This document shows positions 36,901 through 49,400 of a stretch of 64,000 nt of DNA, in pieces; the first letter of the stretch is position 1, and each line of letters starts with the position of its first letter. The stretch is from contig CM051456.1 of assembly GCA_028274465.1 (NCBI GenBank), positions 13,233,745 through 13,297,744 of the forward strand, written 5' to 3'. The notes beneath the pieces are model-generated. The model did not search any database. It was given only the letters and a program-made list of their open reading frames with translations, and was not told the DNA's origin. This stretch comes from Plantago ovata (taxonomy: Eukaryota > Streptophyta > Magnoliopsida > Lamiales > Plantaginaceae). The position numbers and the translations under genes were made by a program.

Positions 36901-39900
36901 ATCAACTTTTGTGCCGAAAGTTGTATTTTGATAATAATAATAATCTCTCGCAGCAAGGTAACTGGGAAATCTGGACAACAAAAGCCTCCTGCTAGTCAAC
37001 ATTCATCTCAGACAAATGTTCCTGCTGATCCACAACCTGAGCAAACCAAGAATGCTACATCATGTGGTATTGCCAAGAACGTATTGCTTGGCGAGAAGAG
37101 CATTCCAGTTCCAATTGCTGCTTCAAGAGTGCAACCAAAAACAACTGATGTCCCACCGCAATCAACAAACTCATCTAATAGTTCTGTTGTGGGGGTTTAC
37201 TCATCTGCATCTGATCCTGTTCATGTCCCATCGCCTCATTCTAGACCAGATGCTAATGTTGGGGCCATCCGGCGAGACGTTGGTGTTGTTGGACCGCGCA
37301 GGCAGTCATCTGAGAACTCTGCTAAGTCCTCTCAGAGCATCCCATTTCCCAACTCTCGATCAAGTCAGGAGATTAATTCAAGGGAGTCAACAAGACAGAT
37401 CAGTGCATCTAAAGGGGAACAGCCAAGTCAAAATGTGACATTGGCATCATCTTCCCTTCCTAGCATGCCTGCTAGCAGAACTTCAAACAATCAGTATGGT
37501 AGCAGAGCTCATCAGCCTACTGGTCACCAAAAAGGTACGTAATTGTTTCTTGGAATGTGTTCAGAGACTTCTCCATAAATTATGTCCATGTCATTTTTTT
37601 AGTTCTGGGTGTACTCTATATTATTAATCAGATTTCTTCAGTTTGGGGTTTCACAATTGTTCCTGAACTTTCTTTGGAGTAAATGGTTGTTGGATTTTGT
37701 AGTTGAACACTTATCTTGGGCCTGTGGATGCTGTCATGGCTTATTTTAGTGTATCAATATCCATTGAATCTGTGCAACAGTGCAAGGCACCCTGCTTGAC
37801 ATTTGGGTTTATCATTTTATGCTTTTTGTGTTATGTCTGGTGGACATCACAGCATCTCTTAGTATGAATTATGAAGGAAACAAAATATGCTGCAATTTGT
37901 TGTTGTTTTGGCATAATTTATTTATTAGCAGAGTGGTTTTGGTTTCTTGCCCTTGTGCGTTTTAATTATGGTTCTCAGACTTCTTTGCTGATAAAGATGG
38001 TTGATAGCCTACTTAAGTTATTAATATTTACTTTTATTAATTCTTATTTTATTTTTGTGCTGCAGCTCCCCAGCCTAACAAAGAGTGGAAACCTAAATCA
38101 AGCCTAAAACCAAGCGCTACCAGTCCTGGAATCATTGGAGCTTCTGCAAAATCTGTTTCTCCTCCGGCAGAAAATTTAGAAGATTCGGAATCTGTACAGT
38201 TACAGGAGAGTGTGTCGCAGTTGAATATCTCCGAGAACCAAAATGTTATTATTGCTTCACACATTCGTGTTTCAGAGACTGACAGATGTCGGTTGACTTT
38301 TGGAACCCTTGGGGACGAATTAAGCTCTTCGGTGAATCCAGTTTTCTCGACCAATGAGGGGGCAGAAGAGTTGTCCACTAAACCTTCTGGAAGGTTAGTT
38401 TTATATTGCCTATTGTCAATATTTTTTGGAAGCATGTCGTCTCCGTTTTTAATTGTATCCTTTTCCGACCCTTTTGTCTTTTTTGAGAACGTGAGCCCAT
38501 TCTTCTTTCATGGAATCGTAGAATGTGTAAATCGGCTTATAAATTATGCAATTTTTAAATCTGGAAGAGCTTAGTATCATTTTGATGCTACTCTCAGGGT
38601 GCATATTTATATAACTTGGTTAAGCATAGTTGCTGAGAACTATGATATTGTATTGTCAGACATGTTAGACAGTTTAGTTTAGTCTCCTCAGGAATGGGGA
38701 CACCCTTGAGCTATAGATAGATAATTGAGTAGAGAGCTTTCATTTTCTGTTTTGTTTCTTTCTTTCTTTTGCAATAGAATTTTCTTGAGCCCATTTGTAT
38801 GTAGTAGGATTTTACGGGTTTCGAGAAGTAAATATACTAAAGTTCAAGATGTAGGAAACTTAAAGGGGAAAGGTAGGAGGGTTGGTGTAAGCTCATAATC
38901 TTTTTGTTTGTTATGGACGGATTAACACTGCAGGGAGTACTGTAATAGTCACTATCATTCGTATCTATATAATAACTATATCAGTCTAGTGCAACCCTAA
39001 TCCAGCCCGGAGCCACATATGGTGCTCAAATTTATTTGATATATCGAGCTTATGATCATTTAGGTGTTAGTAATACTTCTAAATTATTAAGTGTGCTGGT
39101 AGAAAGCGAGTAATATGTGGATTTTGCAGTGCGTCAGTCTCGATCCCAGAATCATCAGGAGATGAGAATGTGGTAGCAAACAGTTAGACCTGGCAGATGA
39201 CACTGTTCGTAGTTCAGAATCCCATTCTCCTGCCTCAGCTGATCAGCAACTAACTGAGAAGGACTCTTTAGGTTCACGTAATCTAGAGAACTATGCTGAT
39301 GCAGGGTTGGTTAGAGACAACGGTCCATCTTATACCCCTGAAACAATGCCGCAGCAGGATGTTTCTGAATTGCGGAGCTTCTCGGTATGTGCAAATTTTG
39401 ATTGTCAGCTGTATCTGCGATAGTTCAGTTTCCATTCTGAATTTTCGATCTAGTTTCCTTGTTTTGTATCAACAAGCCTGAATATTTTACTTGTGTTTGT
39501 TTTTACTGCAAGCAGAGTTATGAAACCCCAATGCCATATGATATTTCATACTTTCGTCCGGTGGTTGACGAAACAGCTCGTGGATCTGGTTTACTATCAT
39601 CTCAAGAGGTTAGAATGTTTTCACTATGGATCTTTGTTTGGTTTTTTCATGCTCATAGGTTTAGAATTGTTGTAAGTGACCTTGACAGTGAGCCTAAGCT
39701 TTTCAGAACATTCTTAGAAAATACTCAAAAATTGATTTTAGCTGAAAATTGCATCTGATATTGACATATTCTGCACAAAATCACCTTTTTATTTAAGCGT
39801 AGAGATTTACCAGGTCATTTGTTGCGGAACTTACTGAAATTTTTAGAAAATAGGGTGAAGTAGTGACCATGAAAACTGCTTTTGTTCTGTGCACATGTTG

Positions 39901-41012
39901 CCTGGATGCTCTAGTGAAAATTTGCTGAGTTTGTTTTAGCTGAGAAAAAGCTTTGGTCTGCAATTCACTCTGTGATCTCTGACATATGCTCCTTTCAGCA
40001 GATGCTTGGTCCACATTCCACAACTGCTGTTCCTGGTTCCATGGCAATGGTACAACAGCAACAACATCCGCATCAGCAACAACAGCAGATGGCTCAGATG
40101 TATCCGCCGCAGCTCCATGTTTCCCACTTTCCTGCTAATCTCATGCCATATCGTCATCAGTACATCTCTCCTGTCTATGTTCCGCAAATGTCGGTGCAAG
40201 GTTACTCAAATAATCCTGCCTATCCACCACATCCCTCCAATGGCAGCAGTTACGTAATAATGCCTGGAAATAATTCACATCTAACTCCGGGTGGCCTCAA
40301 GTATGGTGTCCAGCCATTCAAGCCTGTTCCTGCAGGTAGCCCAACAGGGTTTGGGAATTTTGCCGGTCCAACTGGTTATGCTGTCAATACTCCTGGAGTT
40401 GTTGGAAGCACACCGGGACATGAAGACACCTCTAGGCTCAAGTATAAGGATAGTCTTTACATTCCAAATCCTCAGGTGAGCTACAGCTGTTCTTCCTATC
40501 TTTTACCATGGGTGTTGTCTGGTCATTAGTTTTGTACACTTGTTATACTTTGAACTATGTTATCAGAAAAAAGAGGTGCATGCATATGTTGGTATTTGTT
40601 ATTGTTGGAACTGCTGCAGGCATTTGTTAGTACCTCACAATATTGATGCTGTTAAATTGATACTGAAATTCAAGGGTTTGTGTCGTATTTACAGGCTGAG
40701 ACATCTGAGATTTGGATGAACCACCCAAGGGACATTTCTGGTTTACAATCACCATACTACAACATGCAAGGGCAGACAGCCCCTCATACTTATTTGCCAT
40801 CTCACAGCGGCCATACTTCCTTCAACGTTGCAGCAGCTGCACAATCCTCTCACATGCAATTCCCAGGCATGTACCATCATCATCCACAAACACAGCCCGC
40901 CCCAATGGCGAATCCTCATCACATGGGCCCTGGAAACATTGGCATGGGTGTAGCTGGACCAGCCCCTGGACCACAAGTAGGTGCCTATCAGCAACCTAAT
41001 TGGGCCATGTAA
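33953..41012 (+). CDS. GBF-interacting protein 1 (GIP1)-like
   Basis: GIP1 proteins are plant nuclear cofactors reported to enhance DNA binding of G-box bZIP factors. Ten exons: 33953–34127, 35434–35477, 35716–35890, 36008–36125, 36954–37534, 38066–38393, 39177–39384 (or from 39130), 39516–39608, 39999–40475 and 40695–41012; about 838 residues. The N-terminal UBA-like GIP1_N/DUF1296 domain spans about residues 12–75 (VRKTIQSIKEIVGNHSDAEI, DPNETAQKLLNQDPFHEVKR). A long Ser/Pro/Gln-rich disordered middle follows, then SYETPMPYDISYFRPVVDET and a Q/H/P-rich tail (HPHQQQQQMAQMYPPQLH) ending QQPNWAM. In exon 7 the expected acceptor (39129) leads to an in-frame TAG at 39185–39187. The acceptor at 39176 restores the frame into KQLDLADDTVRSSESHSP, as in relatives. 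This is either alternative splicing, a 1-nt frameshift or a sequencing error. Confidence 0.85.
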
Positions 41013-41056
41013 ATTGAGCCTGAAGCATTTCTGAACTCTTCTTGATTTAGCTATAT

Positions 41057-41091
<35 letters not shown>

Positions 41092-41342
41092 TTTTTTTTC
41101 CCTCTAATTTTTCCTGTTATTTCTATGTGAAGAATGCTTTGCTCTTTCTTTCTAATCAAAATGCATTGCGTTATGTTGCCACCATTGTGTCATCCAATTA
41201 CTTATTACCGTTTTTCCATTCTCAAGCGGACGAGTATTTTTTTTACCACCCTACTTAAGAATCACGTGTTATTCCAACCCTTGAACTGGTGAAGAAACTG
41301 AATGACTGTAAAGGAAACGAATGTCAGAAACAGAGCTCTGTG

Positions 41343-41540
41343 CAGGGTGGACCCAGGGGCGGGGCAGGTGGGGGCGTCTGCCCCCCAAACTTTTGAATTT
41401 TTTTTTATATGTAGTATTTACTATTTTTCAAGTTTTTTATAGGTAATATACATGATTTTTTAAGTTTTGTCCCCCCCCGAACTTTCAGAAAATCATGTAC
41501 ATATAATTTCGCCCCCTAGTTCTTAATCTTGGTCCCCTGG
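41343..41540. mobile_element. hAT-type MITE, copy 2
   Basis: The interior, including TTTTTCAAG..TTTTATAGGTAATAT(A/G)CATGATTTTT and TTTTGTCCC, closely matches the element at 122–325. Termini CAGGGTGGACCCA and GGTCCCCTG are eroded inverted repeats. Flanking 8-bp duplications GCTCTGTG (41335–41342) and GTTCTGTG (41541–41548) differ at one base, as expected for hAT insertion. Confidence 0.75.
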
Positions 41541-42319
41541 TTCTGTGTAGGTTGATATTTAAACTTGCACGGGGTAAATGTAATGGATCATTGTTCATTT
41601 GTAGTTGATCCTTAAAAAAAGTGTTTAGTTGAGAACTAAGGTTTAAAACTTTGAATAATCAAAATAATTAATAATGCCATGCTTCTAATTGTTAATTGTT
41701 ACCTGGGGTGTGTTGAACACCGTTAAAAACGCCACCTTTCAGACATTTCGCTCATAAGAAGCTAATCATTCACAGATGAATGTTTTGTCAAGTTTTAGAA
41801 AGAAATAAATCCTTCATATCATTTTCAAAAAGATAAAAAATAATTGTATCCCAATAATACTTGAAGATATTCGAATGATGCAGTGCAAAATATGCTATGA
41901 TCATCAAGATTCAATTCATCATATATGCATTTTTTTTGTTGAAATCTGAGGCCGGCCCCACCCAAAGTTTGTGGCTCGCTCTCACAAAAAGAAAAAAAGA
42001 AAAAAGAAATAAAAAATGTCCGAATTTTAAGATAATATGTCCTTGTGTTTCATTACTTTGAATATATATATATTTTTAAATAGTAAACATTACACTATTT
42101 TAATTACCAACCACACTTTAATACAATACATGTTATATCCCGCAGCAAACCACCTTATGAGACAAATATCGAATTCTACACATCTTCTTCACTCCAACTC
42201 CGTTTCACACTGTACTACTTTATGACTCCATTTACTTTGAATAGTTAATATGAAAAACATTAGTACTAATATTTTCATCTCGTGAAATATGGAAATATTT
42301 CCATAGGTAAATTAATCTA

Positions 42320-43141
42320 AAAAATCCTCCAAAATATACCATATGTTTTCTACTCCGTCCATTTTGTACCATAAGTTTGTTACTCCCACATTTTATCCTG
42401 TAAGTTTACAAAAACTCTCATTTTTGTACTTCGGGTCAAATTGAGCCCGACAAACTAATATTAGGGCAAATTTGATTCTGATTCACCCCCAATTCGCTAT
42501 GAACTCGTGAATTCGTGATAATTCTTCACTAATTCGCCTAAATTATAAATAAATAAATAAAATTATTTCTTTTAATACAAACAAGGTAATTGTTGAGCAT
42601 ATCCATTTGTATGATACATCATTGTAAAAATTAAATAAATTAATAAATAAAATTTTAAAAAATATTGAACATTTATATTACACATAACTCTCATTAAGAA
42701 TTTAACATATCCCAATTGATTTTTGCAAATAATTAGAACTTAGAATGAGAAGAGTAGCAACCAATCCATTTTGTCTTCATGACATACATTGAAAACAATC
42801 GGATCCATTTTATTTGTTTGCTTGCATCGATATGTCATACAAAGGGGTATGCTCCACAATTACGCACCTTGATTGTTTTGAAAAGTTTGTTTTTTCTTTT
42901 ATTTAGATATATTAATAATGCCGGTGAAATAGTGAAAAAATATCACTAATTCGTGAGTTCATTGTGGATTGGGGGTGAATCAGATAAATTTACCGTAATA
43001 TTAGTTCATCGGGCTAAATTTGGCCCGGAGTACAAAAATTATTTTTTTTGTGAACTTGCAGGACAAAATGTGGGAGCGACAAACTTACGGTACAAAATGG
43101 ATGGAGTAGTAAACTTATGATACATTTTGGAGTATTTTTCC
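42320..43141. mobile_element. Long-TIR MITE, possibly Mutator-like
   Basis: An 822-bp non-coding element. The first ~220 bp, from AAAAATCCTCCAAAATATACC through TTTTGTACCATAAGTTTGTT to ATTCACCCCCAATTCGC, are inverted at the right end (GATTGGGGGTGAATCAG ... AAACTTACGGTACAAAATGG ... TTTTGGAGTATTTTT). The flanks are identical 12-bp direct repeats, TAAATTAATCTA, at 42308–42319 and 43142–43153. A target duplication of 9–12 bp with long inverted repeats points to a Mutator-type non-autonomous element. It ends 290 bp before the start codon of TFIIIC copy 1. Confidence 0.75.
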
Positions 43142-43431
43142 TAAATTAATCTATAGGACTTTTTTTTATATTAATAAAAGAATCATTGAAATTAGAAAGT
43201 GAAAAAGGAACCAAGGTTTTTTTTTTTTTTTTTTTTTTTTACATGGTACCCAATTTTTAGTTATCTATTTTAAACCTATAAATACCACCGATATGAGCTC
43301 AGATAAACCCGGCCTCTTTTTACTTGCACAGCCGCTAGAATTTTTACGGTAAGCGATCATCTCCGTATCGTGTTTTGAATCTTCTGCGCCAGTTGGCGCC
43401 AATTCGACGACTCTACTCTCTTCTCTCCGGT

Positions 43432-46400
43432 ATGGACTCCATATTCAACGCAGCCGTTGACGAAATCTGCTCCGAGGGACCGGGTGGACTCCAGCTCCGC
43501 AACCTCTGGCCCAAACTCACCTCGTCTTTCGCTTCCGCTCGTGTGCCCTTGGGCCCTAAATCGAAGCAGATAGTGTTGGATAACCTTTCTCTGATCCCTG
43601 GACTTCAATTCCACGCCGGTGATGGCTCTGTATTGTGCAATTCAGCTGATCGGAGTGAGTGTTCAGTCGAGGAGTATGAGAAAAGAGACGTGAAAATTGT
43701 GGCATCCGAAGCGATGAGGAATACATTTTTGGGGATATCGGGAATTGAACCTTGTCCGACTGTTGATAAGCTTAAAAATATCGTCAATCACCTTGCCCTT
43801 GCTCGGTAAGCTTCCGATTCTTAAGTTATTATGGCTTATATGAATGTAGTAGGATAGTGATCTGTACGCCTTAATTGCTGGTATTAATATGTGAGAATTG
43901 ATGAATATACTAGGGTTCAATTGAGTTTAATAATGTAGCATGGACTTTGCTTTAAGTGTGTAGTTGGATTGTTAGTGATGCAATTGTTATGTTTTTTTTA
44001 TCAGGACTAATGGACTTACATAATTTGAGCTTTCTAAGAAACTACGCGTCAAACCAGAGGAAATATTCTACTACCTGAAGACACTTGAAACGGTTGGATC
44101 AATTGTGATCCAGAAGAAGAAGCCATCAAATATGGTTTATTTATTTCGTTATGGAAAACATATGGACAGCCAATGTGGATTTGAACATGATGAAGTCGAT
44201 GTTGAGCACCCTGCTATGGAAAAGAGAGGACAGATTGCAAAAGAATCTGTTGATCTACCAAGGCTTCGTCAAATATATGATATAATTGATGCTGCAGGAT
44301 CAAAAGGAACAACTGTTAAAGAAGTAAGTGCATTGTTCACTCTGTACCAAATACGTCCCTTTTGATTACGAACCAGGCTCATTTTTCCCTCTTTTGCTGG
44401 GTACTTTATGAAGGAATTGCATGTATGGAATCCAATTTATATCCGTGTAAATTGGGCTAAGAATGGTTAAATGGTTTCATGTTTTGCCTCTTATCATTAC
44501 TCTTATTACACTAAAACTACAGATAGATTCAGGCTAGATCACAAGTTTCTAAGCCCAGGCACTCCTAAATCTACCAGTTAAACTGGCCTTTCCATCTTGT
44601 TTAACATACTTGACGTGTACTTGATTTTAATGTAGAAACATATCTATTAACCTGGGCAATAGTTATCATGGAACTTGGCGTCAGCTGCGACATTTTATTT
44701 TTAATATCTCATATGGTTTCAGCAACTAGCCGTTTCATATTTAGAATAGAATAACACAGTTTCAAGGCTAATATCTTCCAAACGTCATGTTGTATGCAGG
44801 TATGTAAAGCGCTTGGAATAAGCCCCAAGGAGTTTCATAAAGATTACTTTAAAAGGATTCTTAAGTTTGGGTTGCATCTAGTTTCTGAAACAATTAAGAA
44901 AAATAAGGTGTACCGACTTTATACGGATCGTAACTTCAATTCTGAACAATATAGTGTGGCTCCTTCCGCAGGGGAAACAACCATGGAGGACCCCCCTGAA
45001 CTTAACTCACATGGCATAAATCTGCCCCGTACTGTTCCCCAGAAGTCGGCAGATACTTCTACTGCCATAGGTAATGTCAAAGCCTCGAAAGAATTTAAGA
45101 ACAGAACATATATTGGTGCTGAGCCATGTAATAAAGTTCCTAATGACGACTCAATGGTCAATAAATTAGTAACAAACAATGCTCGGGTAGAGAAGAACCC
45201 AAGTGACACTGCAATGCCTTCCAAGAACCGATGTCTTACTGCATGTGGATCCATTTCACGGAGAGAGCAGTGGATACTCAAAATGTTGCAGGTGTGTATT
45301 ATGGTTTCTTAAGTTATATTTTTGTGTTGGCTTACTTGGCCCGGTTTTATAATTAATACTTGCGTGATGTTTTCTTGTAAACAGGAGGAAAAGTTCCTTA
45401 TAAGGGCTGACCTTCACAGACGTCTTGAGAGCCTTGAGAAAGAAAAGAATGTCAGGCTGTGCAGAAAGACATTAAAACGTTCTCTGGAAAAACTTAAGCG
45501 AGAAGGGCATTGTAAATGCCGCCAAGTCAACATCCCTTCTGAGACAAACTGTATCCGTCGCAGGGAAATAAATGTGATCATTCACCCATCTGTCAATGTG
45601 TCAGCTGAATTTATTGACAAAATTTGTGATAAACTGAGAGTATTTGAAAATCAATTGCGCACACAGAAATCATGCACACAAGAGTCAAATGGCCAGTCGG
45701 TTGCCTCAGTGGACAATGTACAGATAGTTCCTAATAGAGTAAGATTAGGTGGTCTTTCGGAGATGCGTGTCAATGGATTTATATTGGCAAAAATGGTCCG
45801 GGTCAAGCTTCTCCACATCTTCCTTTGGGATTGGATCAGCAGTTCTCCTGGTTGGGGTGATGATATGCAGTCTAGCAAGCATGCCAGTGATACAGAAAAT
45901 CCACATAATACCTTTAAGTTTTTCGAGATAGATATGGTCATTAACTCCATGCCACTTGAATTGTTCTTACAAGTTGTAGGTTCTGCTAAAAAGATTGAGG
46001 ATATGGTTGAGAAATGTGGCCGTGGTTTGCTACTATCTGGTCTCCACTTGGAGGAATACAAGTCTTTGATGGACATTGGAGCAACTGGAAGGTTGTCAGG
46101 CCTAATTGATATACTACAACGTCTAAAGGTATTATGCATGCTCATAGTCTAATAAGATTCATGTCATGATATTTTGTCAACGTTAGATGCTCTAACAGTC
46201 ATTGTGTCGCAATTGATGATGTTGTTGCTAATGTGGGTAGAACGTTCTGTGTTAACCGTTAAGTGCCTCTCTTTGGCCTGTATGATATTCATATTGTTTA
46301 TGAAGAAGTTTGTCAATGTAGAAAGTTTTGTCTTGCGCAAGTACACAAATTACTACTAGTAGATAGAAAGGAGATTTAATCAGTGACATGTAGTTCTTAA

Positions 46401-49400
46401 GGATTTACAACTGTTTGATTTACTTTGGTCTAAAGTCTAAACTCTAAACTACTAACTTGGTTTCCAATTAAACCAAATAAGAAAAAAAAACCTAACTAAG
46501 CCTGGTTGTTGCTCTTAACTGCAACTTATCTGACGGTATGAATACTTAACAAGTTGAATCGGAAGCAAACTGTGGAGTAGTAAAACAAATGAATTATGAA
46601 TTTGGAAGCTCAAATTTCAACTCAAAGATTGATAAGAAGCGTTCAGTTAGTTGTTATGAACCAAACTCATAAATATTTATGTTGTTAGTTTGTTTCCTGA
46701 CTTCGTGTTGCCATCTGAAATGAAAATTACAGCTCGTTCGGTTAGTGTGCAAGGTTCATAAAGATGATGGAGCCAATGGATCACACAGCACTGTCAATCA
46801 TGCGATAGAATTAAAAGCATACATTGAAGAACCTGCTTCAACTCATTTTGCGCCAGGAACTCTTTCTCCCGATCTTCATCCTCAAGTCAGACACGATTTT
46901 GATTTTTCAAACAGAGAAGCTGTTGATGAATACTGGAATACATTGGAGTATTACTATTCCACGGCTAATTCAAGAGCTGCTGTGCTTGCTTTTCCTGGGT
47001 CTGCAGTTGATGAGGTATGCTGGTTTGCTAGATTTTTTTTATGTTAAAATTGCATAATTTGGATCTAATCTCTTTAGCTTAATGTGGCTTACCTCAATTT
47101 GGAATGAACAACTTGGTGGTTTTTTTCACTGTTACATTTATGTTTGCTGGCCCCAAGTCTCATTCATTACTTGTATAGTCATACCCAGTTGAAGCTGAGT
47201 TTTATTTCCTTGGGTGAAGTGCAAAGTTAGCCAGTGGAATGCAGTTTTCTACAGAAGTAATTAAGAAACAGACTATCTATAATTCTGTCATTAAAATCTG
47301 TGCTGCTGATTTGAAATTTAACATGCCAACCTTAAACTTTGAACACCAATCGAATTCAATGAACTATTATCAATTGTTAATCACAGTTCACAACCATCTC
47401 AGTGCTGAATATTAAGCATGTGATCTCTCTTATCAACCAATATGCCCATAGCTCCTCAATTGATTGAGTACTTTTATTATCATGACATGCATAATAATAG
47501 CAAACCAGGTGCTTCCGTAGCCATGCATATGGTACATCAAACGTTTCTCATCGTGTGATCCCTCCATAAACTCGTGACCTTCAGTACTTGTATTAGGGTT
47601 TGTGCTGATAATTTAACTTAGTTTTCACATGAATGCTGACTACTTGTGTCATGTAACTCTAGTTGGATAGGGCTGATAGTGGTAGAAAATTTTACTATTA
47701 ACTATCAGAATCAGTGATCTTTCTATGAAGGATTATGAAGAATACAATGTATGAGTGTTGTAACTTGTAACATTCAGTCCTTATTTCCTAATTGCCAAGT
47801 TCTAGTCATCAAGTGGCTAATGGAATTCTTTGTCTAGGTATATCGTCCCCGGTCATGGGCATCTGCTCGGGTAATGACATCTGCCCAACAGGCTGAACTC
47901 CTCGGACGTGTGATAATAGATGAGCCAAGCAAAAAACTTTCACCAAGTGAGTGTCGGAAGATTGCTGACGATCTCGATTTAACCCTGGAGCAGGTCGGTT
48001 GACTTGCTATTATATTCATCATTCATTTTCGCCCCAACATTAGGTTGCTGGGTGACATAACACAAACTAGTAACTACTCTTTCAGAGGAAAACTCTTTTT
48101 GCTCTAATGCAGCCATATAATTTTCTCTTCTCTATTGGACAATCACTAGTTAATGTATATATGTTAGTTATTATTTGGATCTTCAACTTTGTTCAATCAT
48201 ATGCAGGTGCGCTGTTTTGATTACAGGAAGAGGCAGCATCACAGTAAGAGATCTCGGACAATTTCAGACGTTGGAAATGAGAAATCTCACCCAACGTTCC
48301 TGCGTAAAAGGAAAAGAAACTCAGATCCTGTATCTCTTGAGCATTTACCTGCAGCAGATGGATCAAGAATGGAGGCACCCAACTCACCGTTAGGCTCTGA
48401 TGAGCAATTTGGTGATGCACATCAGTCGTTTATGACCTCTGAAGGTTATGGTGGCCAGATGCAGAAAGATCACACTGCAGTGGAGATATATGATAAAGAG
48501 GAGCAAGGCTCACATGTTGAGGATGATGAGTCCTGGACATTTATTCACAGGGATCTGTCAAGGTTGAAGCCACAACGCCAGAAAAAGTTTTTGTGGACAG
48601 AAGAGAATGACAGGTGATCCTGTGTAACTTATGGAACTTTAGTATTCTTTTCTTTTTTTTCTCTTCAATTTCTTTTTGTTGATGCTACAAGATTTGTTTC
48701 TTTCATGTTCCTGTCATGGAATTCTTAAATTGTGTGATGTGGTGCTCATTCAAGTTCTTTATGATCTGAACAGTTTTTTATTCGTGCATCCTGTAACATG
48801 TTCTCATGTTGATCTCTTGCAGGAAATTGGTGATCGAATATGCAAGACACCGAGCTGCTCTTGGGGCAAATATTAACCGTGTTAATTGGGCATTGATTCC
48901 AAATATTCCTGCAAATCGTGGTGCCTGCAAAAGAAGAATGGCAATATTAAGAAGTAATATCCTCTTCAGAAAAGCACTTTCTACACTATGTAACGAGCTC
49001 GCAGATCGTTATGTTAAATTCACAGATAAAACGTTGAACCATGTGGATTCTGTGAGGATATTTCAGGATTGTGCAGTTACAGGAGAAATCATACATTTTC
49101 CAGATCATGAATCTGAAAAATGGGATAATTTTGATGAAAAGCATATCAAGGCTAGGTTGGATAATGTTATGAGACAAACGGAACTGTTGAAATCAGAGAC
49201 TCTCAGAAATTGCATTGCAGGCAAAGAATGCAAGGCAAATGTAAGTTTCGTGTCTTCTATAATTCTCAATTGCTCTAACTTAGTTATTTCCTGAAGATAC
49301 AATAATCATCTCTTCTCTGTGCAATATGGTGTGTCTGTCCTCACCTCAGTAATCAATAAAACATGATAACTGTTACAGGTGAACTTTGTTTGTTACATTA

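Larger units (their letters stand above)
41013..43431. other. Intergenic, GIP1 to TFIIIC copy 1
   Basis: Contains the GIP1 3' UTR with a long T-rich tract (41060–41088), a hAT MITE (41343–41540) and an 822-bp long-TIR transposon (42320–43141). A further T-rich run lies at 43217–43240. The TFIIIC copy 1 promoter must fall within the last 290 bp. A possible TATA-type CTATAAATACC lies at 43277–43287. Confidence 0.55.
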
